Origin: Rhodococcoides fascians NBRC 12155 = LMG 3623
GTDB taxonomy: Bacteria > Actinomycetota > Actinomycetes > Mycobacteriales > Mycobacteriaceae
Assembly (NCBI RefSeq): GCF_001894785.1
Contig: NZ_BCWW01000003.1
Location: forward strand, 558,001 to 622,000
Length of the DNA: 64,000 nt
Direction: 5' to 3'
The translations under genes were made by a program, and so were the position numbers. Below are positions 51,472 to 59,484 of the stretch, one piece after another. The stretch's first letter is position 1, and every line of letters starts with the position of its first letter. The notes under the pieces are model-generated. The model saw nothing but the letters and a program-made list of their open reading frames with translations. It ran no database searches and was not told the origin of the DNA.

Positions 51472-52476
51472 TCAGTCCATTTCGGGTCCGAGGGAGATTC
51501 CTCGGGACGCGAGCCAGGGGAGGGGATCGATCTTGACCTCACCCGGGAGATGAACCTCGAAGTGCAGGTGCGGGCCGGTGGAGAAGCCACGGTTGCCCAT
51601 GGTTGCGATCTGGTCGCCGGCCATGACGTTCTGGCCCACAGTGACTGTCGAGGTGTCGATGTGGCCGTAAACCGTGATCGTGCCGTCGGCGTGCTGCAGG
51701 CGAACCCACATTCCGAAGCCCGACGCGGGACCGGAATCGATCACCTTGCCGTCGGCGACGGCGTAGATGGGGGTTCCGATGGCATTGGCGACGTCGACGC
51801 CGGCATGCAGGACGCCCCATCGAGTGCCGAAGTTGGAGGTGTACGTGCCCTGAGCCGGGAGGGAGAACAGCGGGCGACGGGCCGCGGCCTCGCGTGCGGC
51901 CCGCTCTTCGCTGAAACGCTGGCCCTTGGCGAGCAGGTCGTTGAACTGGCTGAGGTCGACCGGTGCGGCGACGCTGAGGATCTGCGGTGCCTGCGAGGGA
52001 GTTGCGCTCGAACCGTCGGCTACCGGCTCGTCGGCCTGTGGTGCGGTGGTGGCTGCGAGTGCTGCGGCGGCCGGTGCTTCACCCGCGGCGAGTGCGTACT
52101 CGGAGGTGGCGACTGCGGTGGGTGCATCGTCGTTGATGACGGCTTGCCCTGCGGCAACGACGGCACCGGCGGCCACGGCCAGCACGGCGGCGCGACCCTT
52201 CAGTGCAGTCGGAGGAACGGGGATGCGATGTGCTCCGCCGCGACGAGCCACGGGTGCGGCGTCTGCGGTGGTTGCGTAGGTCGTGACGACGGTCGGTGTC
52301 TCGTCGGCTGCTACTGCACCGGCGAAATCGGCTTCGACGTACTCGTACGTGGGGTAGGAATAGGCCTCGTATGCACTCGGCTCGGTGGTGGGCTCGTAGC
52401 TGTACACCGTGGTCGCGTCGTCCGCCGTCGGGCGAGAGAATCGGCTGGAAGTAAAGGACGCGCGGTGCTGCTGCAA
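51472..52476 (-). CDS. M23-family cell-wall metallopeptidase
   Basis: 334 residues from TTG 52476, preceded by GGAGG (52486-52490). Cytosolic basic N-terminus, one transmembrane or signal-anchor helix (~90-115, AVLAVAAGAVVAAGQAVI), an Ala/Pro-rich linker, a short coiled stretch (QFNDLLAKGQRFSEERAAREA), then the M23 domain (~205-330) with zinc ligands in GVLHAGVDVAN and the H-x-H motif GPHLHFEVHLPG. It should cleave peptidoglycan cross-bridges outside the membrane. Corresponds to Rv0950c. Upstream are MtrA-like and CRP/GlxR-type boxes. Confidence 0.9.
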   Translation of the reverse strand: MQQHRASFTSSRFSRPTADDATTVYSYEPTTEPSAYEAYSYPTYEYVEADFAGAVAADETPTVVTTYATTADAAPVARRGGAHRIPVPPTALKGRAAVLAVAAGAVVAAGQAVINDDAPTAVATSEYALAAGEAPAAAALAATTAPQADEPVADGSSATPSQAPQILSVAAPVDLSQFNDLLAKGQRFSEERAAREAAARRPLFSLPAQGTYTSNFGTRWGVLHAGVDVANAIGTPIYAVADGKVIDSGPASGFGMWVRLQHADGTITVYGHIDTSTVTVGQNVMAGDQIATMGNRGFSTGPHLHFEVHLPGEVKIDPLPWLASRGISLGPEMD

Positions 52477-52497
52477 GACCTACAACCTCCGATATCT

Positions 52498-52513
52498 GTG
52501 ACCTGGCCGTTAC
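52498..52513 (-). promoter_or_regulatory. MtrA-like direct repeat
   Basis: On the minus strand GTAACGGCCAGGTCAC contains two GTnAC half-sites in direct orientation with an 11-bp period, the pattern described for MtrA. It lies 22-37 bp upstream of the M23 peptidase start, where binding would interfere with transcription. Confidence 0.5.
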
Positions 52514-52583
52514 TGAAAGACTCGGCAGACGGTAACGAAATGGTTGCGGCGCGCGCAAGTTAACAGCCGAAACCAGGGCAATA

Positions 52584-52599
52584 TGTGAGATGGCTCACA
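52584..52599. promoter_or_regulatory. CRP/GlxR-type box, exact consensus
   Basis: TGTGAGATGGCTCACA matches TGTGA-N6-TCACA at all ten defined positions. It lies in the 187-bp divergent gap, 108 bp upstream of the M23 peptidase and 65 bp upstream of the large membrane protein, so it could serve either promoter. Confidence 0.7.
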
Positions 52600-52663
52600 G
52601 GGTGACCAGGGTTTATGTGGTGACACGCCACATCCGTAATCGGACACGAATGCGGCACGCACC

Positions 52664-54571
52664 GTGACCGACGGCTGGGGACGCGACCGAGCCGATACCG
52701 TCCTACGGGTGCCGACCCCCACCTTCGACGACTCGTCCGCCCACGGCTCCGACCGAGCCGAACCGCAACGTATAGCGCCGCAGGATGCCCGCGGCGGCGT
52801 GGAGGATCATTCGCCCACGTCGCGCATCGTCGTCGCCGTCGTGCTCGCTGTCGTCGCCGCACTGTGTGCCGCTGCAGCTCCGATGATCGGCGTTGTCCAG
52901 GCCGTCGACGGTTCGCCGGTGGGCGACGGGGTTTCGTCGGCCGCTGTGCTGGCCGTTGCGCTCCCGGTCGTGGTGGCGGTTGCCGGCGCCGTCAGTGCTG
53001 CGATGCGACGCGTCGAATTCGGTGCCGCTCTGCTCGCAGGCTTCGGCGCGGTGACGCTCGGAATCGCGATCCTCGATCTCGCTGTGCTGTCCGATCCGAT
53101 CGATGCGAACCGGCTCGAGCTGTTCCGTCCCCTGAGCGCCGCGATGCTCGACGCCACCCTCGGCTCTCATGTTCTGCTCGCCGGTCACGCTGCGTCGGTT
53201 CTGGCGGGTGCGGCGGGGTGGTCGGCAGTGCATCGCGCAGCGCTCGGTGACGGCTACGGCCATTCGGTCTACTCGGAGCATGTGGGACGGGCGACGGCGG
53301 GCCGGGTGGGTCCGCTGTTGTCGATCCTGCTCGGAGCGTTCGGTGTCGTGGCCGCCGCAGCGGCATTCGCCTCGCTGTACCGGTCGGCCGATCCGGTGGT
53401 GATCGTCTCGGCGGTGGTGGAGTCGCCGGTGTTCGTGGCGGTGGGGTCCGCGCTGGTCGGAATCGGCGCACTCGTGGTCACGGCCTCGGCGTTGGCGTCG
53501 CTCTCGCCGGTGGTCGCGTCCGGTGCCGCCGTCGGCGCGGGTCTCGGGGTCCTCTCGTTCGCGGGTGTCGGTCTGCTCGCTGGAGTGGCTACCGGTGCTC
53601 GGATCGAGGCCGGCCTCGGGGCATACCTCGGCACCGTTGCCGGGCTCGGATTGACCGTCGGAGGCGCTGTACTCGCACCTGTTGCCTCCGGCCGTGATCG
53701 CCGCGCTCTGGCGGCGGCGCGATCCGTCGCCGAGGGTGGTCGGGGTCCGCGCGGGGTCGCCGGGCCCGGCACCACGAGGTGGCATGCGGCAGCAGGCAGT
53801 GCGGGCGTACTTGCCGGCGTACTGCTGGTGGTGGGGTCGCTGTTGCCGATTCTCGAGACCGACGCCGCGGGAACTGCGCCCACGATCCTGGCGACCCGCG
53901 TGGTGCTCATAGCGGGCTTCGTCTCGATTCTGGCCTCGGTGCCGCTGCTGTTCTCCGAGTTCGCTGCGGCGGCTCGTCCGTTCTTGTCCGTCTTCTGGCT
54001 CGCCGCGGTGTCGGCCGCGGCGGCCGTGTTGCAGTCGGTGGTGCTGGCCGAGGACCTCGCGGGCGTCGATACCGGGACGGGTGCCCTGCTGATCATCGCG
54101 GGAGTCGTGTTCGCGGCCGTCACCGGACTGCTGGCCCTGTTCGCCGGATCGGCCGAGCGTGACGACGTCGACACGTCCGAGGATGCGGCCACCTACTTCC
54201 CGGTGCTGGGAACTGCGCTCGTCGGGGCCCTTCTACTGGCAGTCGGATTGGCCCTGCCCCTGTATCGAGGCAGCGATCTGACCGCGGCGACCATCACCGA
54301 GTTTCCGTGGGGTTGGGACACCTGGGGGCAGCTGCTGCTCGCTGTCGGCGTCGTCGTCGCCGCCCTCGTTGCCGCCCGGGCCCGCCCCGCGCGTGGCAGC
54401 GTTCTGCTCGTCGGTGCGGCCGTCGCGGGCGTCGTTCATCTCGCGTCGTGGCCACTGACGTCCGCTCGCGCAGCCGACCCGGAGATGGGACCCGGTGTGG
54501 TGCCATCGGTCGCCGGAATCGTCGTTCTCGGTGTCGCGGCGGCACTTTCGGCTCGTCGCACCGATCGGTGA
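52664..54571 (+). CDS. Large polytopic membrane protein of unknown function
   Basis: 635 residues, GTG start. A polar N-terminus of ~45 residues is followed by roughly 16 hydrophobic segments arranged mostly in pairs, extremely rich in Ala, Val, Leu and Gly. No conserved catalytic or transporter motif was recognised. It lies between the M23 peptidase and sucC, a place where M. tuberculosis has no counterpart that I recall. The divergent promoter region with an exact CRP/GlxR-type box may drive it. A role in the cell envelope is only a guess from the neighbourhood. Confidence 0.7.
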   Translation: MTDGWGRDRADTVLRVPTPTFDDSSAHGSDRAEPQRIAPQDARGGVEDHSPTSRIVVAVVLAVVAALCAAAAPMIGVVQAVDGSPVGDGVSSAAVLAVALPVVVAVAGAVSAAMRRVEFGAALLAGFGAVTLGIAILDLAVLSDPIDANRLELFRPLSAAMLDATLGSHVLLAGHAASVLAGAAGWSAVHRAALGDGYGHSVYSEHVGRATAGRVGPLLSILLGAFGVVAAAAAFASLYRSADPVVIVSAVVESPVFVAVGSALVGIGALVVTASALASLSPVVASGAAVGAGLGVLSFAGVGLLAGVATGARIEAGLGAYLGTVAGLGLTVGGAVLAPVASGRDRRALAAARSVAEGGRGPRGVAGPGTTRWHAAAGSAGVLAGVLLVVGSLLPILETDAAGTAPTILATRVVLIAGFVSILASVPLLFSEFAAAARPFLSVFWLAAVSAAAAVLQSVVLAEDLAGVDTGTGALLIIAGVVFAAVTGLLALFAGSAERDDVDTSEDAATYFPVLGTALVGALLLAVGLALPLYRGSDLTAATITEFPWGWDTWGQLLLAVGVVVAALVAARARPARGSVLLVGAAVAGVVHLASWPLTSARAADPEMGPGVVPSVAGIVVLGVAAALSARRTDR

Positions 54572-54717
54572 CGCCGGTTTCACTGCGGCCACAGCGGTGA
54601 GATAGACCACATAGCATCCATGCGCCCGATGCGCCGTCGGGGCACCTGGATAAAGTCCATGCTCAGACCCGCTCACACCCCTGGAGCGGGCGTCAACGTA
54701 GACGAGACGGTGAGCTG

Positions 54718-55881
54718 ATGGATCTCTTCGAATACCAGGCGAAGGAATTGTTCGCCAAGCATGGCGTACCCACCTCCGCCGGTCGTGTCACCGACACGGT
54801 CGCCGGAGCAACACAGATTGCCGAAGAAATCGGCAAGCCAGTAATGGTCAAGGCGCAGGTCAAGGTCGGCGGCCGCGGCAAGGCCGGCGGCGTCAAGTAC
54901 TCCAAGGACGTCGCAGCAGCAACCGAGAACGCCGAAGCGATTCTCGGACTCGACATCAAGGGCCATGTCGTCAAGAAGCTTCTCGTCGCAGAAGCCTCCG
55001 ACATCGCCGAGGAGTACTACATCTCCTTCCTGCTCGATCGCACCAACCGCACCTACCTCGCGATGTGTTCGGTCGAAGGTGGAGTCGAGATCGAGGTGAC
55101 GGCGGAGGAGAACCCCGACGCACTCGCACGTATCCCCGTCGACGCAGTCAAGGGCGTCGACCTCGCGTTCGCTCGTGAGATCGCCGAGAAGGGCAAGCTG
55201 CCCGCCGAGGTGCTCGACGCCGCTGCGGTGACCATCCAGAAGCTGTGGGAGGTCTTCATCAACGAAGACGCTCTCCTGGTCGAGGTCAACCCGCTGGTTC
55301 GCACCCCCGACGATCAGATCCTCGCCCTCGACGGCAAGGTCACGCTCGACGCCAATGCAGACTTCCGCCAGCCCGGCCACGCCGAGTTCGAGGACAAGGA
55401 CGCAGCCGATCCCCTCGAGGCCAAGGCCAAGGAGAACGACCTCAACTACGTCAAGCTCGACGGACAGGTCGGCATCATCGGAAACGGTGCCGGACTGGTC
55501 ATGTCGACCCTCGACGTGGTCGCATACGCAGGCGAGGCACACGGCGGCGTCAAGCCGGCCAACTTCCTCGACATCGGCGGCGGCGCTTCGGCCGAGGTCA
55601 TGGCCGCAGGCCTCGACGTCATCCTCGGTGACGAGCAGGTCAAGAGCGTGTTCGTCAACGTCTTCGGTGGCATCACCGCGTGTGACGCAGTGGCCAACGG
55701 CATCGTCGGCGCGCTGAAGAAGCTGGGCGACGACGCCAACAAGCCGCTGGTCGTCCGTCTCGACGGCAACAAGGTCGAAGAGGGCCGCAAGATTCTCGCC
55801 GACGCCGCGCACCCGCTGGTGACGCTCGCCGGAACCATGGACGAGGGCGCCGACAAGGCCGCCGAGCTGGCAGCGAAGTAG
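54718..55881 (+). CDS. sucC: Succinyl-CoA synthetase beta subunit
   Basis: 387 residues. N-terminal [20 protein letters not shown] is the ATP-grasp start, with [10 protein letters not shown] as the nucleotide-binding loop, EVNPLV and [13 protein letters not shown] in the metal site, and a C-terminal CoA-ligase domain with GGGASAE and [12 protein letters not shown]. With SucD it makes ATP or GTP from succinyl-CoA in the TCA cycle. Corresponds to Rv0951. A weaker CRP/GlxR-like match (GGTGA-GATAGA-CCACA, 54596-54611) lies 106 bp upstream. Confidence 0.97.
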   Translation: MDLFEYQAKELFAKHGVPTSAGRVTDTVAGATQIAEEIGKPVMVKAQVKVGGRGKAGGVKYSKDVAAATENAEAILGLDIKGHVVKKLLVAEASDIAEEYYISFLLDRTNRTYLAMCSVEGGVEIEVTAEENPDALARIPVDAVKGVDLAFAREIAEKGKLPAEVLDAAAVTIQKLWEVFINEDALLVEVNPLVRTPDDQILALDGKVTLDANADFRQPGHAEFEDKDAADPLEAKAKENDLNYVKLDGQVGIIGNGAGLVMSTLDVVAYAGEAHGGVKPANFLDIGGGASAEVMAAGLDVILGDEQVKSVFVNVFGGITACDAVANGIVGALKKLGDDANKPLVVRLDGNKVEEGRKILADAAHPLVTLAGTMDEGADKAAELAAK

Positions 55882-55889
55882 AGGAAACA

Positions 55890-56801
55890 ATGTCTATCTT
55901 TCTGAACAAGGACAACAAGGTCATCGTCCAGGGCATCACCGGCGGCGAAGGCACCAAGCACACCGCCCTGATGCTCAAGGCCGGCACCCAGGTCGTCGGT
56001 GGCGTCAACGCACGCAAGGCCGGAACCACGGTCAAGCACGTCGACGCGCAGGGCAACGACATCGAACTGCCGGTGTTCGCATCGGTCGCCGAGGCCATGG
56101 AGAAGACCGGAGCCGACGTGTCCATCGCGTTCGTGCCGCCGGCATTCTCCAAGGACGCCATCGTCGAAGCGATCGACGCGGAGATCCCGCTGCTCGTCGT
56201 CATCACCGAGGGCATCCCCGTGCAGGACTCCGCATACGCGTGGGCCTACAACGTGGAGAAGGGCAAGAAGACCCGCATCATCGGGCCGAACTGCCCCGGA
56301 ATCATCACTCCCGGTGAGGCATTGGTCGGCATCACGCCCGCCAACATCTCGGGAACCGGCCCCATCGGCCTGGTCTCCAAGAGTGGCACCCTGACCTACC
56401 AGATGATGTTCGAGCTCCGCGACTTCGGGTTCTCGACGGCCATCGGCATCGGCGGCGACCCCGTCATCGGAACCACCCACATCGACGCCATCGAGGCGTT
56501 CGAGGCGGACCCCGACACCAAGGTCATCGTCATGATCGGCGAGATCGGTGGCGACGCCGAAGAGCGTGCAGCCGACTACATCAAGGCCAACGTGACCAAG
56601 CCGGTCGTCGGCTACGTCGCAGGCTTCACCGCTCCCGAGGGCAAGACCATGGGCCACGCCGGCGCCATCGTCTCCGGCTCGCTGGGAACGGCACAGGCAA
56701 AGAAGGACGCACTCGAGGCCGCAGGCGTCAAGGTCGGCAAGACGCCGTCCGAGACCGCTGCCCTCGCGCGCGAAATCCTGGAATCGCTGTCCGTGAAGTA
56801 A
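55890..56801 (+). CDS. sucD: Succinyl-CoA synthetase alpha subunit
   Basis: 303 residues, 8 nt after sucC with GAGGAA as ribosome site. CoA-binding N-terminal domain ([13 protein letters not shown]), [24 protein letters not shown], and the phosphorylated His in [18 protein letters not shown] (~251). Catalytic partner of SucC. Corresponds to Rv0952. The operon ends at a strong terminator 14 nt downstream. Confidence 0.97.
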   Translation: MSIFLNKDNKVIVQGITGGEGTKHTALMLKAGTQVVGGVNARKAGTTVKHVDAQGNDIELPVFASVAEAMEKTGADVSIAFVPPAFSKDAIVEAIDAEIPLLVVITEGIPVQDSAYAWAYNVEKGKKTRIIGPNCPGIITPGEALVGITPANISGTGPIGLVSKSGTLTYQMMFELRDFGFSTAIGIGGDPVIGTTHIDAIEAFEADPDTKVIVMIGEIGGDAEERAADYIKANVTKPVVGYVAGFTAPEGKTMGHAGAIVSGSLGTAQAKKDALEAAGVKVGKTPSETAALAREILESLSVK

Positions 56802-56814
56802 CTTTCACTACGCG

Positions 56815-56846
56815 AAAGCCCGCCACTGATTCGGTGGCGGGCTTTT
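56815..56846 (+). terminator. Rho-independent terminator after sucD
   Basis: gcccgccac (56816-56824) with gtggcgggc (56832-56840) forms a 9-bp perfect stem, 7-nt loop, followed by five T. It closes the sucCD operon. Confidence 0.93.
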
Positions 56847-56861
56847 TCGTGCCCCAATCCC

Positions 56862-56901
56862 TTGTGCGCGTTTTGCGTACCTGAAGGTACGCAAAACGCG
56901 C
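56862..56901. repeat. Perfect 18-bp-stem palindrome
   Basis: Arms 56862-56879 and 56884-56901 are perfectly complementary around a TGAA loop; the outer part reads gtgcgcgttttgcg. It lies 16 bp after the sucD terminator and 18 bp before the stop of a small convergent gene. It could be a second, minus-strand terminator or a copy of a dispersed palindromic element. Confidence 0.85.
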
Positions 56902-56918
56902 ACGACGTATGGGCAGCG

Positions 56919-57092
56919 CTATTCGGTCTCGAACTTGTCCACTCGCCACAGGACGAACACTGTCGTCGCTCCGAACAGCGCCGCCGCGAGTGCGTAGTAG
57001 AGCGATTCGAAAGTTCCTGCAGCCCATGCCAGGACGATCGCGGACATCAGAAACAACGCGACTTTGAAGTACTCGAACCTCTTGCGTGTCAT
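56919..57092 (-). CDS. Small membrane protein
   Basis: 57 residues from ATG 57092, preceded by GGGAGGG. Basic N-terminus MTRKRFEYFK, then two hydrophobic helices (~10-28 and ~32-49) and an acidic tail FETE. Ribosome site and two-helix topology make it credible, but no family was recognised. It is divergent from the membrane protein gene at 57248. Confidence 0.6.
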   Translation of the reverse strand: MTRKRFEYFKVALFLMSAIVLAWAAGTFESLYYALAAALFGATTVFVLWRVDKFETE

Positions 57093-57212
57093 GTCTTGCC
57101 CTCCCGTTCGACGATGTCGCTGCCCATTCTTCCTGAAAAGTGTTGTGTTGCATAGTAATTGAAACTCACAATGAAGGTAAAGGGGAGTCAATAGCTAAAG
57201 TAACGACATCAT

Positions 57213-57229
57213 GTCACAATCTCTGTGAC
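57213..57229. promoter_or_regulatory. Inverted repeat GTCACA-N5-TGTGAC
   Basis: gtcaca-atctc-tgtgac is a perfect 6-bp inverted repeat, 18 bp upstream of the membrane protein start at 57248, in an A+T-richer gap. Its arms are the reverse of the CRP/GlxR order, so another regulator, or MtrA-like half-sites, is more likely. Confidence 0.35.
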
Positions 57230-57247
57230 GCCGTTCGGGGAGGGCTG

Positions 57248-57736
57248 ATGTCGGAATTTCTGCACCGTCTGTATCGACAGGGGTGGCACGCGGACCCGGC
57301 TGTACGACCGGTCGGCCGGTTGATGATCGCGGCCATGGTGGTCTCGTGTCTGTATGCACTCGCCTCGGTGGCGCTGGCGAAGTCGCTGGCGGATTTCCAG
57401 ATGCATCGACAGGGCATGGGCGACGACTCCCTTCCGGCCTCGGCGAAAGCGATCGTCTACGGGGCCTACTCGCTGCGGGTGATCACTGTGGTCAGCCTGA
57501 TCTTCGGCTACTCGTATCTTGTCCAGCGACTCTCCAGGCGCAGTCCATCCGAACATCGGCTCTTGTTGAGCTGGAGCGTCTTCGGAGTGGCTGCCTACTC
57601 CTACCTGATCTTCACCCCGAATCTTCCGTGGACCCACGTGGTGCAAGCGATTCAAGTGGTCATCCTGCTGGCGGTAGCAGTGCTGCTGTTCACGCCTCGT
57701 GTGCGGGCCTACTTCGCGGGCGCGTCGGTGGACTAG
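57248..57736 (+). CDS. Four-helix membrane protein of unknown function
   Basis: 162 residues from ATG 57248 with GGGGAGGG upstream. Four hydrophobic segments (~24-44, ~72-95, ~108-126, ~130-150). The sequence MSEFLHRLYRQGWHADPAVRPVGRLM precedes TM1. No family recognised. It is followed closely by the DUF2200 gene, whose -10-like TAGATT overlaps this stop codon. Confidence 0.65.
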   Translation: MSEFLHRLYRQGWHADPAVRPVGRLMIAAMVVSCLYALASVALAKSLADFQMHRQGMGDDSLPASAKAIVYGAYSLRVITVVSLIFGYSYLVQRLSRRSPSEHRLLLSWSVFGVAAYSYLIFTPNLPWTHVVQAIQVVILLAVAVLLFTPRVRAYFAGASVD

Positions 57737-57745
57737 ATTGGCCCC

Positions 57746-58087
57746 GTGCACAACATCTTCACCACCGCCTTCGTGACGGTCCATCGGCTCTACATCAACA
57801 AGGTAGAGCGAAAGGGCCGCACCGAAGCGGAGGTCGACGAGATCGTCCGGTGGTTCACCGGGTTCGATCAAGCGACGCTGAAGGAACACCTCGAGGCCGA
57901 GACGACATTCGAGGACTTCTTCGCGGCGGCGAACCTGAACCCGAACGCGACGCTGATCACCGGAGTTGTCTGCGGCATCCGCGTCGAGAATGTCGAAGAT
58001 CCCCTGATGAAGAAAATCCGATTGCTGGACAAGCTGATCGACGAGCTGGCCAAGGGCAAGAAGATGGAGAAAATTCTGCGTGGGTGA
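57746..58087 (+). CDS. DUF2200 family protein
   Basis: 113 residues, GTG start. Recognised by [82 protein letters not shown], which is the DUF2200 core found across bacteria. Small, soluble, mostly helical; function unknown. TAGATT at 57734-57739 ends 6 nt before the start, so it may be expressed from its own leaderless transcript. Confidence 0.85.
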   Translation: MHNIFTTAFVTVHRLYINKVERKGRTEAEVDEIVRWFTGFDQATLKEHLEAETTFEDFFAAANLNPNATLITGVVCGIRVENVEDPLMKKIRLLDKLIDELAKGKKMEKILRG

Positions 58088-58152
58088 TCCCGTTAGAATC
58101 ACGCTGAATCGAACTGTGGTCATTGCTTCGACGCGGGACTTCACTGTCCGTC

Positions 58153-59376
58153 ATGACAACTACCGAAAATCGTGCACTCGCCAAGAACTGGCCCGACGCT
58201 CCCACCACTGCTGCCGGATGGGTTTCTCGCGCAGGTGAAGTAGCGCAGCTTCTCGCTGTCGACGCCGTGGCCCGCGACAAGGGCCGCGAGCTTCCGTCAG
58301 CCGAGGTTCAGTTGCTCAAGGACGCCGGGCTCGTCACGCTGCTCGGTCCCGTCGAGCACGGTGGCGGCGGCCAGGATTGGCCCACGGCCTACCAGGTGAT
58401 TCGCACCGTCTCGAAGGCCGACGGCTCGATCGGTCAGCTGCTGGGCTACCACCTTCTCTGGTTCTGGGCCGCGCGTCTGGTCGGTACTCCCGAGCAGATC
58501 GAGGCCGTCGAAGCCGATGCCACGAAGAACAAGTGGTTCTTCGGCGGTGCCGTCAATCCACGCGACAACGACGTGTCGGTCACCGACGAGGGCGACACCA
58601 TCGTGTTCGACGGTTCCAAGACGTTCTCCACCGGCAGTCGTGTCTCGGACGTGACCGTGCTCGAAGGTGCGCTCGAGGGCAGTACCGATCACGTGTTCGC
58701 AATCGTGCCGTCGAACATCGAGGGTCTGTCCTTCCACGACGACTGGGACAACATCGGCCAGCGTCAGACCGAAAGTGGCAGCGTCACGATCGACAAGGTT
58801 CGCGTCGACTGGGCAAGTGCAGCGGGGTTCGTGGACAAAGTGTTTCAGCCCCGCGTCTACAACACCCTCAACGTGCCGACCATTCAGTTGGTGTTCGTCA
58901 ACTTCTACCTCGGAATCGCGAGGGGTGCTCTCGAGGAAGCCGCGTCGTACACCAAGGACAAGACTCGCGCGTGGCTGCACAGCACGGTGGACAAAGCAGT
59001 CGACGAGCCGTACATCATCGACATCTACGGCGATCTGACCGCCAAACTGTGGGCCGTCGAAGCTCTGGCCGACGCAGTTGCGTTGGAAGGACAGAAGATT
59101 CACGACAACGCGTGGAACGTCACCGCCGAGGAGCGCGGTGACCACGAGGTCCGGGTGGCCGCAGTCAAGGCTCGCGCCACCGACGTCTCGCTCGAGATCA
59201 CCTCGACCGTGTTCGAGGCCCTCGGTGCCCGCGCCACGGCCAGCAAGTACGGGTTCGATCGCTTCTGGCGCAACGTCCGTACCCACACCCTGCACGATCC
59301 GGTTGCCTACAAGCGACGCGAAGTGGGCCGCTGGGTGCTCACCGGTGAGCTGCCCGAGCCCACCTGGTACTCGTAG
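58153..59376 (+). CDS. SfnC/DszC-like flavin monooxygenase (acyl-CoA dehydrogenase fold)
   Basis: 407 residues from ATG 58153. It follows dibenzothiophene monooxygenase DszC and SfnC closely: ADGSIGQLLGYHLLWFW, GSKTFSTGSRVSDV, DDWDNIGQRQTESGSVT, and the diagnostic C-terminal FDRFWRNVRTHTLHDPVAYK. These enzymes use reduced FMN and O2 to oxygenate sulfur compounds. Placed before sfnG it probably works in sulfone/sulfonate sulfur scavenging. The FMN reductase needed is not in the window. The gene is followed by a 22-bp-arm hairpin. Confidence 0.85.
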   Translation: MTTTENRALAKNWPDAPTTAAGWVSRAGEVAQLLAVDAVARDKGRELPSAEVQLLKDAGLVTLLGPVEHGGGGQDWPTAYQVIRTVSKADGSIGQLLGYHLLWFWAARLVGTPEQIEAVEADATKNKWFFGGAVNPRDNDVSVTDEGDTIVFDGSKTFSTGSRVSDVTVLEGALEGSTDHVFAIVPSNIEGLSFHDDWDNIGQRQTESGSVTIDKVRVDWASAAGFVDKVFQPRVYNTLNVPTIQLVFVNFYLGIARGALEEAASYTKDKTRAWLHSTVDKAVDEPYIIDIYGDLTAKLWAVEALADAVALEGQKIHDNAWNVTAEERGDHEVRVAAVKARATDVSLEITSTVFEALGARATASKYGFDRFWRNVRTHTLHDPVAYKRREVGRWVLTGELPEPTWYS

Positions 59377-59413
59377 TCCCGACATTTCCGGCCCCGATTC
59401 GACCCCCGATTTC

Positions 59414-59466
59414 CGGATGAATGTGCCATCCACGCCATCTGAGTGCGTGGATGGCGCATTCATCCG
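59414..59466 (+). terminator. Long hairpin between the two sulfone-metabolism genes
   Basis: 22-bp arms (59414-59435 and 59445-59466) with one T/G mismatch enclose a 9-nt loop. There is no T-run. It starts 37 nt after the first gene's stop and ends 18 nt before the sfnG start. It may act as a partial terminator, attenuator or mRNA-stabilising structure setting the ratio of the two enzymes. Confidence 0.7.
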
Positions 59467-59484
59467 ATGAAGGATGACGCACAC

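Noticed and set aside
52477..52663. ydaO-type (cyclic di-AMP) riboswitch before the M23 peptidase
   Set aside because: Such riboswitches do precede cell-wall hydrolase genes in actinobacteria, but I could not find the conserved core here, and the leader between box and start is too short.
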